This document shows positions 8,172 to 18,791 of a stretch of DNA of 64,000 bases, one piece after another. Positions within the stretch are counted from its first letter, which is position 1, and every line of letters begins with the position of its first letter. The stretch is taken from assembly GCF_000711965.1 (NCBI RefSeq), contig NZ_JONS01000014.1:41416-105415 (forward strand), written 5' to 3'. The notes below the pieces were generated by a model. The model did not search any database and had not been told where the DNA came from. It saw only the letters and a list, made by a program, of their open reading frames with translations. The translations under genes were made by a program, and so were the position numbers. Source of the DNA: Actinomyces israelii DSM 43320. GTDB taxonomy: Bacteria; Actinomycetota; Actinomycetes; Actinomycetales; Actinomycetaceae.

Positions 8172-8232
8172 GGCTCGATCGTCTAGGGTGAGCGCGTACA
8201 GCGCCACCGGGCCATCAGCGAAGGACATGTGC

Positions 8233-10452
<2,220 letters not shown>

Positions 10453-10479
10453 GGCGGGCGCTCCTGGCACGATAGGCGC

Positions 10480-11946
10480 ATGAGCACGTCCCCCGCCGGG
10501 CCCTGGCCCGCCCCGGCCGCCCGCGGCCCCCTGGAGGCGACCGTCGCCCTGCCGGGCTCCAAGTCGCTGACCGCCCGCGCCCTCCTGCTGGCCGCGGTGG
10601 CCGAGGGCCCGACGACGCTGACCGGGGTGCTGCGCTCTCGCGACACCGAGCTCATGGAGGCGGCCCTGACCGCGCTCGGCGCCCGCTTCGAACGGCTCGA
10701 CGGGGAGGCGACCCGCCTGCGCGTCCGCCCCGCCCCGCTGCCCCTGCACGTGGAGGCCGGCCCCGACGGCGTCGGCCGCATCGACTGCGGCCTGGCCGGG
10801 ACCGTCATGCGCTTCGTCCCGCCGCTGGCGGCGCTCGCGGACGCGCCCGTCGTCTTCGACGGCGATGAGGCCGCCCGCAACCGCCCGCTCGGTCCGCTGC
10901 TGGACGCCCTGGCGGGGCTGGGCGCCGAGGTGGCCTGTCTGGGCGAGCCGGGCCGTCTGCCCGTGCGCGTGGGCCCCGGCGGCGGCGCCCTGGCAGGGCC
11001 GGCCGACCCCGCGCGCCCCGAGCGGCCGCACCGGGTGGGCGTGGACGCCTCCGGCTCCTCCCAGCTCCTGTCGGCCCTGCTGCTCGCCGCCCCCCTGCTG
11101 CCCGGCGGGCTCGCCGTCACCGCCGTCGGGCGCGTCCCCTCCCTGCCGCACGTGGCCATGACGGTGGCCGCCCTGCGCGAGCGCGGCATCGTCGTTGACG
11201 AACCCGAGGAGCCGGACGCCACTGCCGCGGGCTCCGGGGGCGGGCGCACGTGGACCGTCCACCCGGGGCGCCCCCGCGGCGGGGAGTCGAGCATCGAGCC
11301 GGACCTGTCCAACGCCGGGGTCTTCCTGGCGGCGGCGCTGGTCGCGGGCGGCGAGGTGGGTGTCCCGCACTGGCCCGCCCCCACGACCCAGGGCGGCGAC
11401 TCCTGGCGCGAGCTGCTGGTGCGCCTGGGCGGCGAGGTCGAGCTGCGCGCCAGGGCCGACGGCTCGCGCACCCTCGTGGCGCACGGGTCGGGCGCGGGCG
11501 GCCTGCGGGGCATCGACGCGGACCTGTCCGCCGTCGGCGAGCTCGCGCCCGCCGTGGCGGCCCTGGCGCTGCTGGCCTCCGCCAACGGGCGCGCCTCCCG
11601 CCTGACCGGCATCGCCCACCTGCGCGGCCACGAGACCGACCGCCTGGCGGCCCTGGTCGCCGAGATCACCCGGGTCGGCGGCGTCGCCCGGCAGGCCGAC
11701 GACGGCCTGGCCATCGACGCCCTGCCCGCGGGCTGGCGGCTGCGCCCGGCGCTCATGCGCTCCTACGGCGACCACCGCATGGCCGCCTTCGCCGCCCTGG
11801 TCGGGCTGGGCGTGCCCGGCACCGAGCTCGACGACGTCGCGTGCACCTCCAAGACCCTCCCGGGCTTCCCGGCCCTGTGGGCGGGCATGCTGAGCCGGGG
11901 GCCGCAGGAGCAGCGGAAGCCGGGCCGGGAAGGCGGAGCCCGGTGA
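10480..11946 (+). CDS. aroA: 3-phosphoshikimate 1-carboxyvinyltransferase (EPSP synthase)
   Basis: A 488-residue enzyme of the shikimate pathway that joins phosphoenolpyruvate and shikimate 3-phosphate. It carries LPGSKSLTARALLLAAVAEG near the N-terminus, the GLAGTVMRFVPPLAAL shikimate-binding region and the C-terminal HLRGHETDRLAALVAEI motif. It is longer than the usual 430 residues because of Gly/Ala/Pro-rich insertions. One (about residues 165-190) holds LPVRVGPGGGALAGPADPA; another lies around 245-270. The stop codon overlaps the GTG of rsgA by four bases (GTGA), the usual aroA-rsgA arrangement of actinobacteria. Confidence 0.96.
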   Translation: MSTSPAGPWPAPAARGPLEATVALPGSKSLTARALLLAAVAEGPTTLTGVLRSRDTELMEAALTALGARFERLDGEATRLRVRPAPLPLHVEAGPDGVGRIDCGLAGTVMRFVPPLAALADAPVVFDGDEAARNRPLGPLLDALAGLGAEVACLGEPGRLPVRVGPGGGALAGPADPARPERPHRVGVDASGSSQLLSALLLAAPLLPGGLAVTAVGRVPSLPHVAMTVAALRERGIVVDEPEEPDATAAGSGGGRTWTVHPGRPRGGESSIEPDLSNAGVFLAAALVAGGEVGVPHWPAPTTQGGDSWRELLVRLGGEVELRARADGSRTLVAHGSGAGGLRGIDADLSAVGELAPAVAALALLASANGRASRLTGIAHLRGHETDRLAALVAEITRVGGVARQADDGLAIDALPAGWRLRPALMRSYGDHRMAAFAALVGLGVPGTELDDVACTSKTLPGFPALWAGMLSRGPQEQRKPGREGGAR

Positions 11947-13031
11947 CGCGCCGGCGCGACATCGGCACCGACGACCCGCGGGTGCGGGTGCGGCCCGGCC
12001 GCGGCTCGCGCCCGCGCACCAAGCGGCGCCCCGCCCACGACGACGCCGTCGTCGGCACGGTGATCCGCATCGATCGCGGCCACTACCGCATCCGCCTGGC
12101 CGACCCCGCCCTGACCGGGGACGGGACCGGCGACATCACGGCCATGAAGGCGCGCGAGCTGGGGCGGGGCAGGGTCGTTGTCGGGGACCGGGTCGCCGTC
12201 GTCGGGGACGTCTCCGGCCGCAGGGGCACGCTGGCCCGCATGGTGCGCATCCAGGAGCGCCGCACGCTGCTGCGCCGCTCCGCCGAGGACGGGGACGCCG
12301 CGGGCAGCGAGCGGCCCGTGGTGGCCAACGCCGACCTGCTCGTCATCGTCACCGCGGTGGCCGACCCGGCGCCGCGCCCGCGCATGATCGACCGCTACCT
12401 CGTGGCCGCCTACGACGCCGGCATGGAGCCGCTGCTGGTGCTGACCAAGTCCGACCTGGCCGACGCCGGCCCCCTCCTGGACCTCTACGGGCCGCTCGGG
12501 GTGCGCTCGGTGGCGACCCGCCTGGGCCCCTCCGACCGCGAGGACGCCCCGGAGGCGGGCGGCGGAGTCCGGGCCGTGCGCGAGGCGATCACCGGGCGGG
12601 TCTCGGTGCTCGTCGGCCACTCGGGGGTGGGCAAGTCGACGCTCATCAATGCGCTGGTGCCCGGCGCGCACAGGGCCACCGGCCGCGTCAACGAGGTGAC
12701 CGGACGCGGGCGGCACACCTCCGCATCCCTTCAGGCCCTGGAGCTGCCCGGCGGCGGCTGGGTGATCGACACCCCGGGCGTGCGCTCCTTCGGCGTCGCC
12801 CACGTGGGCAGCGCCGACGTCCTGCGCGGCTTCCCCGACCTGGCGGAGGTCGCCCGGGACTGCCCGCGCGGGTGCACGCACGAGGCCGGCGCCCTGGACT
12901 GCGCCCTGGACGAGTGGGCCGGCGCGGGACCGGCCCAGGCGCGCCGGGCGCGGGTGGAGTCCTTCCGGCGCCTGCTCGCCCCGTCCCTGGAGGCGGAGGA
13001 CCCGACCCTGCCGGCCGGCCCGGGGCGCTGA
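11943..13031 (+). CDS. rsgA: Ribosome small-subunit biogenesis GTPase RsgA
   Basis: A 362-residue circularly permuted GTPase. An OB-fold N-domain (about 35-105) precedes the GTPase motifs in permuted order: G4 TKSD, G1 GHSGVGKST, G3 DTPG. A zinc motif follows at the C-terminus (CPRGCTHEAGALDCAL). RsgA acts late in 30S assembly as a GTP-dependent checkpoint. The GTG start at 11943 overlaps the aroA stop codon. The first 35 residues are an Arg-rich extension (RVRPGRGSRPRTKRRPAHDD) typical of actinobacterial homologues. The next gene is convergent. Confidence 0.96.
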   Translation: MTRRRDIGTDDPRVRVRPGRGSRPRTKRRPAHDDAVVGTVIRIDRGHYRIRLADPALTGDGTGDITAMKARELGRGRVVVGDRVAVVGDVSGRRGTLARMVRIQERRTLLRRSAEDGDAAGSERPVVANADLLVIVTAVADPAPRPRMIDRYLVAAYDAGMEPLLVLTKSDLADAGPLLDLYGPLGVRSVATRLGPSDREDAPEAGGGVRAVREAITGRVSVLVGHSGVGKSTLINALVPGAHRATGRVNEVTGRGRHTSASLQALELPGGGWVIDTPGVRSFGVAHVGSADVLRGFPDLAEVARDCPRGCTHEAGALDCALDEWAGAGPAQARRARVESFRRLLAPSLEAEDPTLPAGPGR

Positions 13032-13051
13032 GCCGGCGGCCCCGCGCCCCG

Positions 13052-13070
13052 GGCCGGAGGAGGACCGGCC
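13052..13070. terminator. Short bidirectional hairpin between rsgA and the aminotransferase
   Basis: GGCCGG, a 7-base loop, then CCGGCC, in the 48-base gap between convergent genes. The stem is only 6 bp, so the call is modest. Confidence 0.4.
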
Positions 13071-13079
13071 GGGAGGCGG

Positions 13080-14447
13080 TCAGGAGGTGATCGCCTCGGC
13101 GAGCTCCTCGAAGCAGTCGACGTAGGCGTCGATGGCCTCGTCGGTGTGGGTGACCGACAGGGTCCACTCCTCCTCGCGGCCGGGCGTCATGAAGATGCCG
13201 CGGTTCATGTTGAACAGCCAGGCCAGGTCGGACAGGGCCTCGTTCTGGTGCTCCTTGAAGGTCTCGTAGTCGATGACCTTCTTCGGGGAGAAGGTGACGC
13301 AGCCCTTGCCGCCGACGCCGACGGCGTAGCCGGGCAGGTCGTAGGCCTCGATGACGCGGTTGCAGCCCGCCAGGATGCGGTCGTTGAGGTGGTCGAGGTG
13401 CTCGTAGGCCTCCGGGGTGAGGACCTGCTCGAGGTTGGCGCGCACGGCCGCCATGACGAGCGGGTTGCCGTTGTAGGTGCCCACCTGGTAGACGGAGTGG
13501 TCCTCGACGACGCTCATGACCTCCTCGGTGCCGCCGATGGCGCCCGAGGGCAGGCCGCCGCCCAGGGCCTTGGCCATGGTGACCAGGTCCGGCGTGACGC
13601 CGAAGCGCTTGGTGGCGCCGCCCGGCCCGATGCACAGGCCGGTCTTGACCTCGTCGAAGATGAGGACGACGCCGTGGCGCTCGGTGATCTCGCGGACCGC
13701 CTCGAGGTAGCCGGGCTCGGGCAGGACGACGCCGAGGTTCATCATGGCGGGCTCCATAATGACGCAGGCGGGCTTGCGACCCTCCGCCTCGAGCTGGATG
13801 ATGCGCTGCTCCATGGACCGGGCGTCGTTGAAGTGCACCGGGACGGTCATGCGGACGACGGCGTCCGGGATGCCGGCGCCGTAGGACAGGGAGGCGGGCG
13901 CGTCGTGGTCGCCGATCTGGTCGTAGGGCACGCCGATGGAGACCATGACGGTGTCGTGGTGGCCGTGGTAGGAGCCGAAGATCTTCATCACCGTGTCGCG
14001 GCCCGTGTAGGCGCGGGCGATGCGGATCGCGTCCATGGTGGACTCCGACCCGGAGTTCGTGTAGCGCCACTTGGGCAGGCCCCAGCGCTCGGCGAGGTTG
14101 TCGCCGACGACGACGGCGTCCTCCGTGGGCGCCGCGAAGTGGGTGCCCAGGGCGTAGCGCTCGCCCACCGCCCGGCCGATGACCGGGTGCGCGTGCCCCT
14201 GGAGCATCGAGCCGAAGCCGTTGTGGAAGTCCCACATCTCGTTGCCGTCCACGTCCCAGACCCTGGGTCCCTGGCCGCGCTCGAGGTAGATGGGCCACGG
14301 GTCGCGCAGCTGGTAGGAGGAGGCCACGCCTCCGGCCAGGTGCTCGCTGGCGCGCTCGTACATGCGCTGCGATCCGCGGGTGCGCTCGTTGAGGCGCCTG
14401 CCCTCGGACTCGGTCAGCTCGGCGACGCGCTCCATGTTGATGCTCAT
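13080..14447 (-). CDS. Class III PLP-dependent aminotransferase (polyamine/GABA cluster)
   Basis: A 455-residue fold-type I aminotransferase. The cofactor lysine lies in VTMAKALGGGLPSGAIGGTE, the preceding Asp in LIFDEVKTGL, and the phosphate-binding region in YTNSGSESTMDAIRIARAYT. The sequence resembles glutamate-1-semialdehyde aminomutase-like aminotransferases rather than GabT. It is the last gene of a four-gene minus-strand operon (aldehyde dehydrogenase, universal stress protein, APC permease, this gene). A diamine or omega-amino acid such as putrescine or GABA is the likely amino donor, with the aldehyde dehydrogenase oxidising the product. It is probably not the heme-pathway HemL, given this context. 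The exact substrate is unproven. Confidence 0.85.
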   Translation of the reverse strand: MSINMERVAELTESEGRRLNERTRGSQRMYERASEHLAGGVASSYQLRDPWPIYLERGQGPRVWDVDGNEMWDFHNGFGSMLQGHAHPVIGRAVGERYALGTHFAAPTEDAVVVGDNLAERWGLPKWRYTNSGSESTMDAIRIARAYTGRDTVMKIFGSYHGHHDTVMVSIGVPYDQIGDHDAPASLSYGAGIPDAVVRMTVPVHFNDARSMEQRIIQLEAEGRKPACVIMEPAMMNLGVVLPEPGYLEAVREITERHGVVLIFDEVKTGLCIGPGGATKRFGVTPDLVTMAKALGGGLPSGAIGGTEEVMSVVEDHSVYQVGTYNGNPLVMAAVRANLEQVLTPEAYEHLDHLNDRILAGCNRVIEAYDLPGYAVGVGGKGCVTFSPKKVIDYETFKEHQNEALSDLAWLFNMNRGIFMTPGREEEWTLSVTHTDEAIDAYVDCFEELAEAITS

Positions 14448-14658
14448 TGCTCTTTCTCCTTCGTGTGGGCCGGCCTGGCGTCCACGCTGTCTTGTGCTGG
14501 TTGCATCGGCCCTGCTCGCCGGCCTGGCGCGGTCAGGGGGTTATTGGGGAAGTAGATGGCGAAGTATTCGTGAAGTACTGGCGAGGTACCGTGGATACGC
14601 GTGAGTCGCGCGAGGACGTGCGGTGCGCCGGCGCGCGGCCGGCGCCGACCGCGGTCAG

Positions 14659-16224
14659 TCAGTCGGGCACGGCCTCCTCCTCGGTGATGGCCGCACCGCC
14701 TGCATCGTCGGCCACGGCGTCGGAGACGGCGAGGACCTCGCCGCGGAAGAAGGCGGGGTCGAGCAGGCGCTGGATGATCATGAGGACGAGGCCGAGGGCG
14801 ATGAGCCCGACGGTCAGGACGAACACTAGCCCGAATCCCAGGATCTGGGAGCCGGAGCCGTAGGCGGGGTCCATGGAGTCCCTGAGGGTCATGACCAGGA
14901 TGGCGGCGAGGATCGTGCCGCCCAGGCCCGGGGCGAGGAAGCGGAAGAAGAAGTCCCGCGGGGATCGGAACCAGTGGCCCCGGAAGTACCAGACGGCCGC
15001 GAAGGCGGTCAGCCCGTAGTAGAAGGCGATCATCGCGCCGAGCGTCTGGACCGTGTCCCACAGGACGGTTGTGGAGACTATCCTCAGCATCGTGTAGAAC
15101 GTGGCCGCGGACAGCGCCGAGACGATCGTGGCGTTGCCCGGCGTGTAGAAGCGCGGCGAGATGCTGCCCAGGTAGGCGGGCATCGCCCGGTAGTGCCCCA
15201 TGGCCAGCAGGGTGCGGGAGGGCGAGACGAAGGTGGACTGCAGCGAGGCCGCGGAGGAGGTCAGGACCGTCAGCGACATCAGGATCGCGAAGGGGCCCAG
15301 GACCGGCTCGGACAGGGCGAAGAAGACGTTCTCCTGGATGTCGGGGTTGCCCAGCCCGATGCCCTCCTCTCCCAGTCCCGCGAAGGTCATCGAGCCGAGG
15401 GTGACGACGATGTAGACCGACACGATGGCCAGGACCGTCAGCACCGCGGCCTTGCCGGGCGTCCTGCCGGAGTCCTCGACCTCCTCGTTGACGGTCAGGG
15501 ACACGTCCCACCCCCAGTAGATGAACAGGGACAGGGAGACGCCGGCGATGAAGGTCGAGGAGTCCGGCACGGCCAGGGGGTTGAACCAGTCCAGCTGGAT
15601 GGGGGTGGGGTTCCAGGCGGTCCCGGTCAGCCAGCGGATCAGGGCCACCAGGCCGAAGCCGACGAAGACGACGAGCTGGAAGCTGACCAGGGCGTACTGG
15701 AGCCTCTGCGTGGTCTGCATGTCCCGGTAGGACACGAGGGTCGCCAGGGCGATGAAGACCAGGCATGTGGCGATGTTGACGGGCAGGACGTCGGTCAGCC
15801 CGGCGATGTCGGGGCGCCCCAGGAGCTGGGCGAGCATGAGGTAGAAGAAGTCGACCGCGATGGCGGCGATGTTGGACAGGACGACGACGGTCGCCACGAT
15901 CACCCCCCACCCGGCCATCCAGCCCACCCAGGGCCCGAAGGCCCGGGTCGCCCAGGTGAAGGAGGTCCCGGAGTCCGGCATGTAGAGGTTGAGCTCGCGG
16001 TAGCCCAGGGCGACGAGCAGCATGGGGATGAAGCCGACGGAGAAGATGGCGGGCACCTGGGCCCCGACCTCGGAGGCCGTGGGCCCCAGCGCCCCGGTGA
16101 GGGTGTAGGCGGGGGCCACGCAGGACACGCCGATGACGATGGCGCCGAGCAGCCCGACGGAGCCGGCGGCCAGCCCCTTGCGGGACATGTCAGCGCTCCC
16201 CCGAGCCGCGGAGTCGCCACTCAT
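14659..16224 (-). CDS. APC-family amino acid/polyamine permease
   Basis: A 521-residue permease with about 12 to 14 transmembrane segments. The first is GSVGLLGAIVIGVSCVAPAY, whose unwound GV-SCVAPAYTL resembles the substrate site of APC transporters; helix 3 follows with FTWATRAFGPWVGWMAGWG. The ATG (16224-16222) overlaps the stop of the universal stress protein gene by four bases (ATGA), so the two are translationally coupled. Its position between catabolic genes suggests it imports the amine or amino acid degraded by the operon. The 211 bases separating it from the downstream aminotransferase show no clear gene. Substrate specificity is inferred from context only. Confidence 0.88.
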   Translation of the reverse strand: MSGDSAARGSADMSRKGLAAGSVGLLGAIVIGVSCVAPAYTLTGALGPTASEVGAQVPAIFSVGFIPMLLVALGYRELNLYMPDSGTSFTWATRAFGPWVGWMAGWGVIVATVVVLSNIAAIAVDFFYLMLAQLLGRPDIAGLTDVLPVNIATCLVFIALATLVSYRDMQTTQRLQYALVSFQLVVFVGFGLVALIRWLTGTAWNPTPIQLDWFNPLAVPDSSTFIAGVSLSLFIYWGWDVSLTVNEEVEDSGRTPGKAAVLTVLAIVSVYIVVTLGSMTFAGLGEEGIGLGNPDIQENVFFALSEPVLGPFAILMSLTVLTSSAASLQSTFVSPSRTLLAMGHYRAMPAYLGSISPRFYTPGNATIVSALSAATFYTMLRIVSTTVLWDTVQTLGAMIAFYYGLTAFAAVWYFRGHWFRSPRDFFFRFLAPGLGGTILAAILVMTLRDSMDPAYGSGSQILGFGLVFVLTVGLIALGLVLMIIQRLLDPAFFRGEVLAVSDAVADDAGGAAITEEEAVPD

Positions 16225-17075
16225 GTCTCCTCGCCGCCCTCCGGGGCGCTGGGCACGGCGACCAGGGGCACGGGTAGGTTGCGCATGATCTTGTTGGCGG
16301 TGGGGCCCAGGAAGAGGAGTCCTCTGCGGGCCAGGCGCGCTGATCCGAGCAGGGCCAGCTCGTGCTTCCAGTCCATCGACACGATCGCCGAGCCCATGTC
16401 CCCGGCGCGGACGATGACGACGCGCTCGTCCTCCAGCCCGTCCACCGTGAGCCGGGCCTCATCGAGCCAGCTCTCGGCGCGCTCGATAATGCGGGCGTCG
16501 TCGGGGGAGTCGCGCGTGGCGACGGTGACCAGGCGCAGGGGGGCGCCGCAGGCCTGCGCGTAGGTCCTGGCGGCGCCCAGGACGGGCTGCCAGCCGCCGG
16601 ACTCCCCGAGCATGACGGTAATGCGCTCGACGCCGGCCTCGCGGTCGAAGCGGGTGCCCCGGGGAGCCAGGGCCACGGGCACCGGGGAGGCGTTCAGGAG
16701 GGTCTGGCCGATGCTGCCCAGGGAGACCCGCCCGGTCAGGCCGTGGCGTCCGCCGCCGGCCACGAGCAGTGAGGAGCCGAGCTCGACGGTGGTCTCGATC
16801 AGGCCCTCGGGGAAGGAGTCGTTGTAGCGAAGGTGCTTGGTGACGGGCAGCTCTGTCGGGCGGACGTAGGTGACCTCGTCCATCCACTGGACGACCTGCT
16901 GGAGGACGACGTCCTGGTAGGCGATGTCCGAGCCCTCCGTGATGGCCCCGTGGGTGCCGCCGCGGATGATGGAGACCATGTCCATCGGCCAGGAGAGGGC
17001 GTCTGAGAGCCTGGCCGCGAGCGCGTAGGCGTCCTGGCCCCCCAGCGAGTGGGTGAAGGCGGTGAGGATGCGCAT
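16221..17075 (-). CDS. Tandem-domain universal stress protein
   Basis: A 284-residue protein with two USP folds. In the first, LLVAGGGRHGLTGRVSLGSI followed by GQTLLNASPVPVALAP resembles the G-x2-G-x9-G(S/T) nucleotide-binding signature. The second ends LARRGLLFLGPTANKIMRNL and PVPLVAVP, with a weaker signature. USP proteins are cytoplasmic and bind ATP or small ligands. This one is coupled to an APC permease (ATGA overlap at 16221-16224), and USP domains often associate with APC transporters, sometimes fused to them. A role in tuning transport is therefore plausible. The ATG at 17075 is preceded by a G-rich stretch that can serve as ribosome binding site. Confidence 0.85.
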   Translation of the reverse strand: MRILTAFTHSLGGQDAYALAARLSDALSWPMDMVSIIRGGTHGAITEGSDIAYQDVVLQQVVQWMDEVTYVRPTELPVTKHLRYNDSFPEGLIETTVELGSSLLVAGGGRHGLTGRVSLGSIGQTLLNASPVPVALAPRGTRFDREAGVERITVMLGESGGWQPVLGAARTYAQACGAPLRLVTVATRDSPDDARIIERAESWLDEARLTVDGLEDERVVIVRAGDMGSAIVSMDWKHELALLGSARLARRGLLFLGPTANKIMRNLPVPLVAVPSAPEGGEET

Positions 17076-17092
17076 GTGTGTGCCCCCCGTCC

Positions 17093-18520
17093 TCACAGCG
17101 CGCTCATGACGTGCTTGACGCGGGTGTAGTCCTCGACCCCGTAGACCGACAGGTCCTTGCCGTACCCGGAGTGCTTGAAGCCGCCGTGGGGCATCTCGGC
17201 GACGAGGGGGATGTGGGTGTTGACCCACACGCAGCCGAAGTCGAGGTCGCGGGAGAAGCGCAGGACCCGGCGGTGGTCGGCGGTCCAGATGGAGGATGAC
17301 AGGGCGTAGTCCACGCCGTTGGCCATGGCGAGGGCCTCGGCGTCGTCGTCGAAGACCTGGACGGTCAGGACGGGCCCGAAGATCTCCTCCTGGACGAGGC
17401 GGTCCTCCTGGCGCAGGCCGGAGATGACGGTGGGGGCGTAGTAGTAGCCGGTCCGCCCGACCCGGTGGCCCCCGGTCAGCAGCGTGGAGTGGGCGGGCCG
17501 CTCCTGGACGAGGCGGGAGACCCGCTCGAGCTGGCGCTCGTTGTTGAGGGGGCCGAAGAAGGCCTCCTCCTCGGGGATGGGCCCGGTGCGCAGGGCCTCG
17601 GCGCGGCGCACGAGGGTGGCGGTGAAGTCCTCGGCGACGGCGCGCGAGACCAGGACTCGGGTGGCGGCGGTGCAGTCCTGGCCGGCGTTGAACAGGCCGG
17701 CCGTGGCAGTGCCCTCGGCGGCGGCCTCGAGGTCGGCGTCGTCGAAGACGATGACGGGGGCCTTGCCGCCCAGCTCGAGGTGGACCCGGGTCAGGTGGCC
17801 GGCGGCGTGAGCGGCCAGGTCCGAGCCGGCGCGCACGGAGCCGGTCAGGGCGACGAGCCCGGGGACGCGGTGGGAGGCCATGAGGCGGCCGGTCGTCGCG
17901 TCGCCCAGGACGAGGTTGAACACGCCCTTGGGCAGGATCCTCCCGGCGATGCGGGCGAAGACGAGGGCGGACTCGGGGGTGGTCTCGGAGGGCTTGAGGA
18001 CGATGGTGTTGCCGGCGGCCAGCGCGGGGCCGACCTTCCACACGAGCATCATGAAGGGGTAGTTCCAGGGGACGACCTGGCCGACGACGCCGATGGGCTC
18101 GCGGCGCAGCTGGGAGGACAGGCCCTCGGCGTACTCCCCGGAGGCCAGGCCGGAGGCCATGCGGGCGGCTCCGGCGAAGAAGCGCAGCTGGGAGGCGCCG
18201 GTGAGGACCTCCTCGCTGCGGATGAGGGAGGCGAGCTGGCCGGTGTTGCGCTGCTGGGCGGCGACGATCTCGGCGGCGGCCTCCTCGACGGCGTCGGCCA
18301 GGCGCAGGATGAGCTCCTGGCGCTGCGCCGGGGTGGTCAGCCGCCAGGCGGCGAAGGCCCGCTGAGCGGCGGCGTAGGCGGCGTCGACGTCCTCCTGGAC
18401 GGAGACGGGGCACAGGGCGACGGTCTCGCCGGTGCGGGGGTCCTTGACCTCGAGGGCGGAGGAGGCGCGGGAGGCGACGGGCGCCCCGTCGATGTAGTTG
18501 GGTAGGGGGGACAGGCTCAT
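17093..18520 (-). CDS. Aldehyde dehydrogenase, probably gamma-aminobutyraldehyde dehydrogenase
   Basis: A 475-residue NAD(P)-dependent aldehyde dehydrogenase. Landmarks are VPWNYPFMMLVWKVGPALAA, the cofactor-binding KPSETTP and TGSVRAGSDL, the general-base glutamate in LELGGKAP, and the nucleophilic cysteine in FNAGQDCTAATR. The C-terminal EEIFGPVLTV is also standard. Q-D-C around the nucleophile and the amine-catabolic neighbours fit aminobutyraldehyde dehydrogenases (PatD/PuuC/ProB-like), which convert 4-aminobutanal to GABA. That GABA would feed gabT and gabD across the regulator. It is the first gene of the operon; ATG 18520 is preceded by GGAGAG. Substrate is inferred. Confidence 0.88.
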   Translation of the reverse strand: MSLSPLPNYIDGAPVASRASSALEVKDPRTGETVALCPVSVQEDVDAAYAAAQRAFAAWRLTTPAQRQELILRLADAVEEAAAEIVAAQQRNTGQLASLIRSEEVLTGASQLRFFAGAARMASGLASGEYAEGLSSQLRREPIGVVGQVVPWNYPFMMLVWKVGPALAAGNTIVLKPSETTPESALVFARIAGRILPKGVFNLVLGDATTGRLMASHRVPGLVALTGSVRAGSDLAAHAAGHLTRVHLELGGKAPVIVFDDADLEAAAEGTATAGLFNAGQDCTAATRVLVSRAVAEDFTATLVRRAEALRTGPIPEEEAFFGPLNNERQLERVSRLVQERPAHSTLLTGGHRVGRTGYYYAPTVISGLRQEDRLVQEEIFGPVLTVQVFDDDAEALAMANGVDYALSSSIWTADHRRVLRFSRDLDFGCVWVNTHIPLVAEMPHGGFKHSGYGKDLSVYGVEDYTRVKHVMSAL

Positions 18521-18658
18521 GGTGAGTCTCTCCGTTCGTGTGCGTGCGGACTGTGCTGGAGCCGCTACCGAGGACGGGCGGCCCGTCTCCTGCTCACTGC
18601 TGCGGGCGGGTCGCGCCCCGGCGCAGCCCCTCATGCTCCGCAACACCGCGGAAACATA

Positions 18659-18670
18659 GGACTTGAGTCC
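18659..18670. promoter_or_regulatory. Inverted repeat upstream of the aldehyde dehydrogenase operon
   Basis: GGACT-TG-AGTCC is a perfect 5-bp-arm inverted repeat, overlapped by a second pair (CTTG ... CAAG, 18662-18674). It lies about 140 bases upstream of the aldehyde dehydrogenase ATG, in the 271-base gap behind the PucR gene. A candidate operator; no binding protein can be assigned from sequence. Confidence 0.35.
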
Positions 18671-18791
18671 CAAGAGATGTCCGGATAGTAACGTCGTGTC
18701 TTATCCGTCCACAGGTGCAAGGTGCACAATCTTCACGCGCCCGATCCCCGCTGCGGGCTTGAACCCGCGCGCTCGCGGGCCTGCGCGGGCG

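Noticed and set aside
13080..14447. Heme-pathway glutamate-1-semialdehyde aminomutase (hemL)
   Set aside because: The sequence resembles that fold, but no heme genes are near and the operon encodes amine uptake and aldehyde oxidation.
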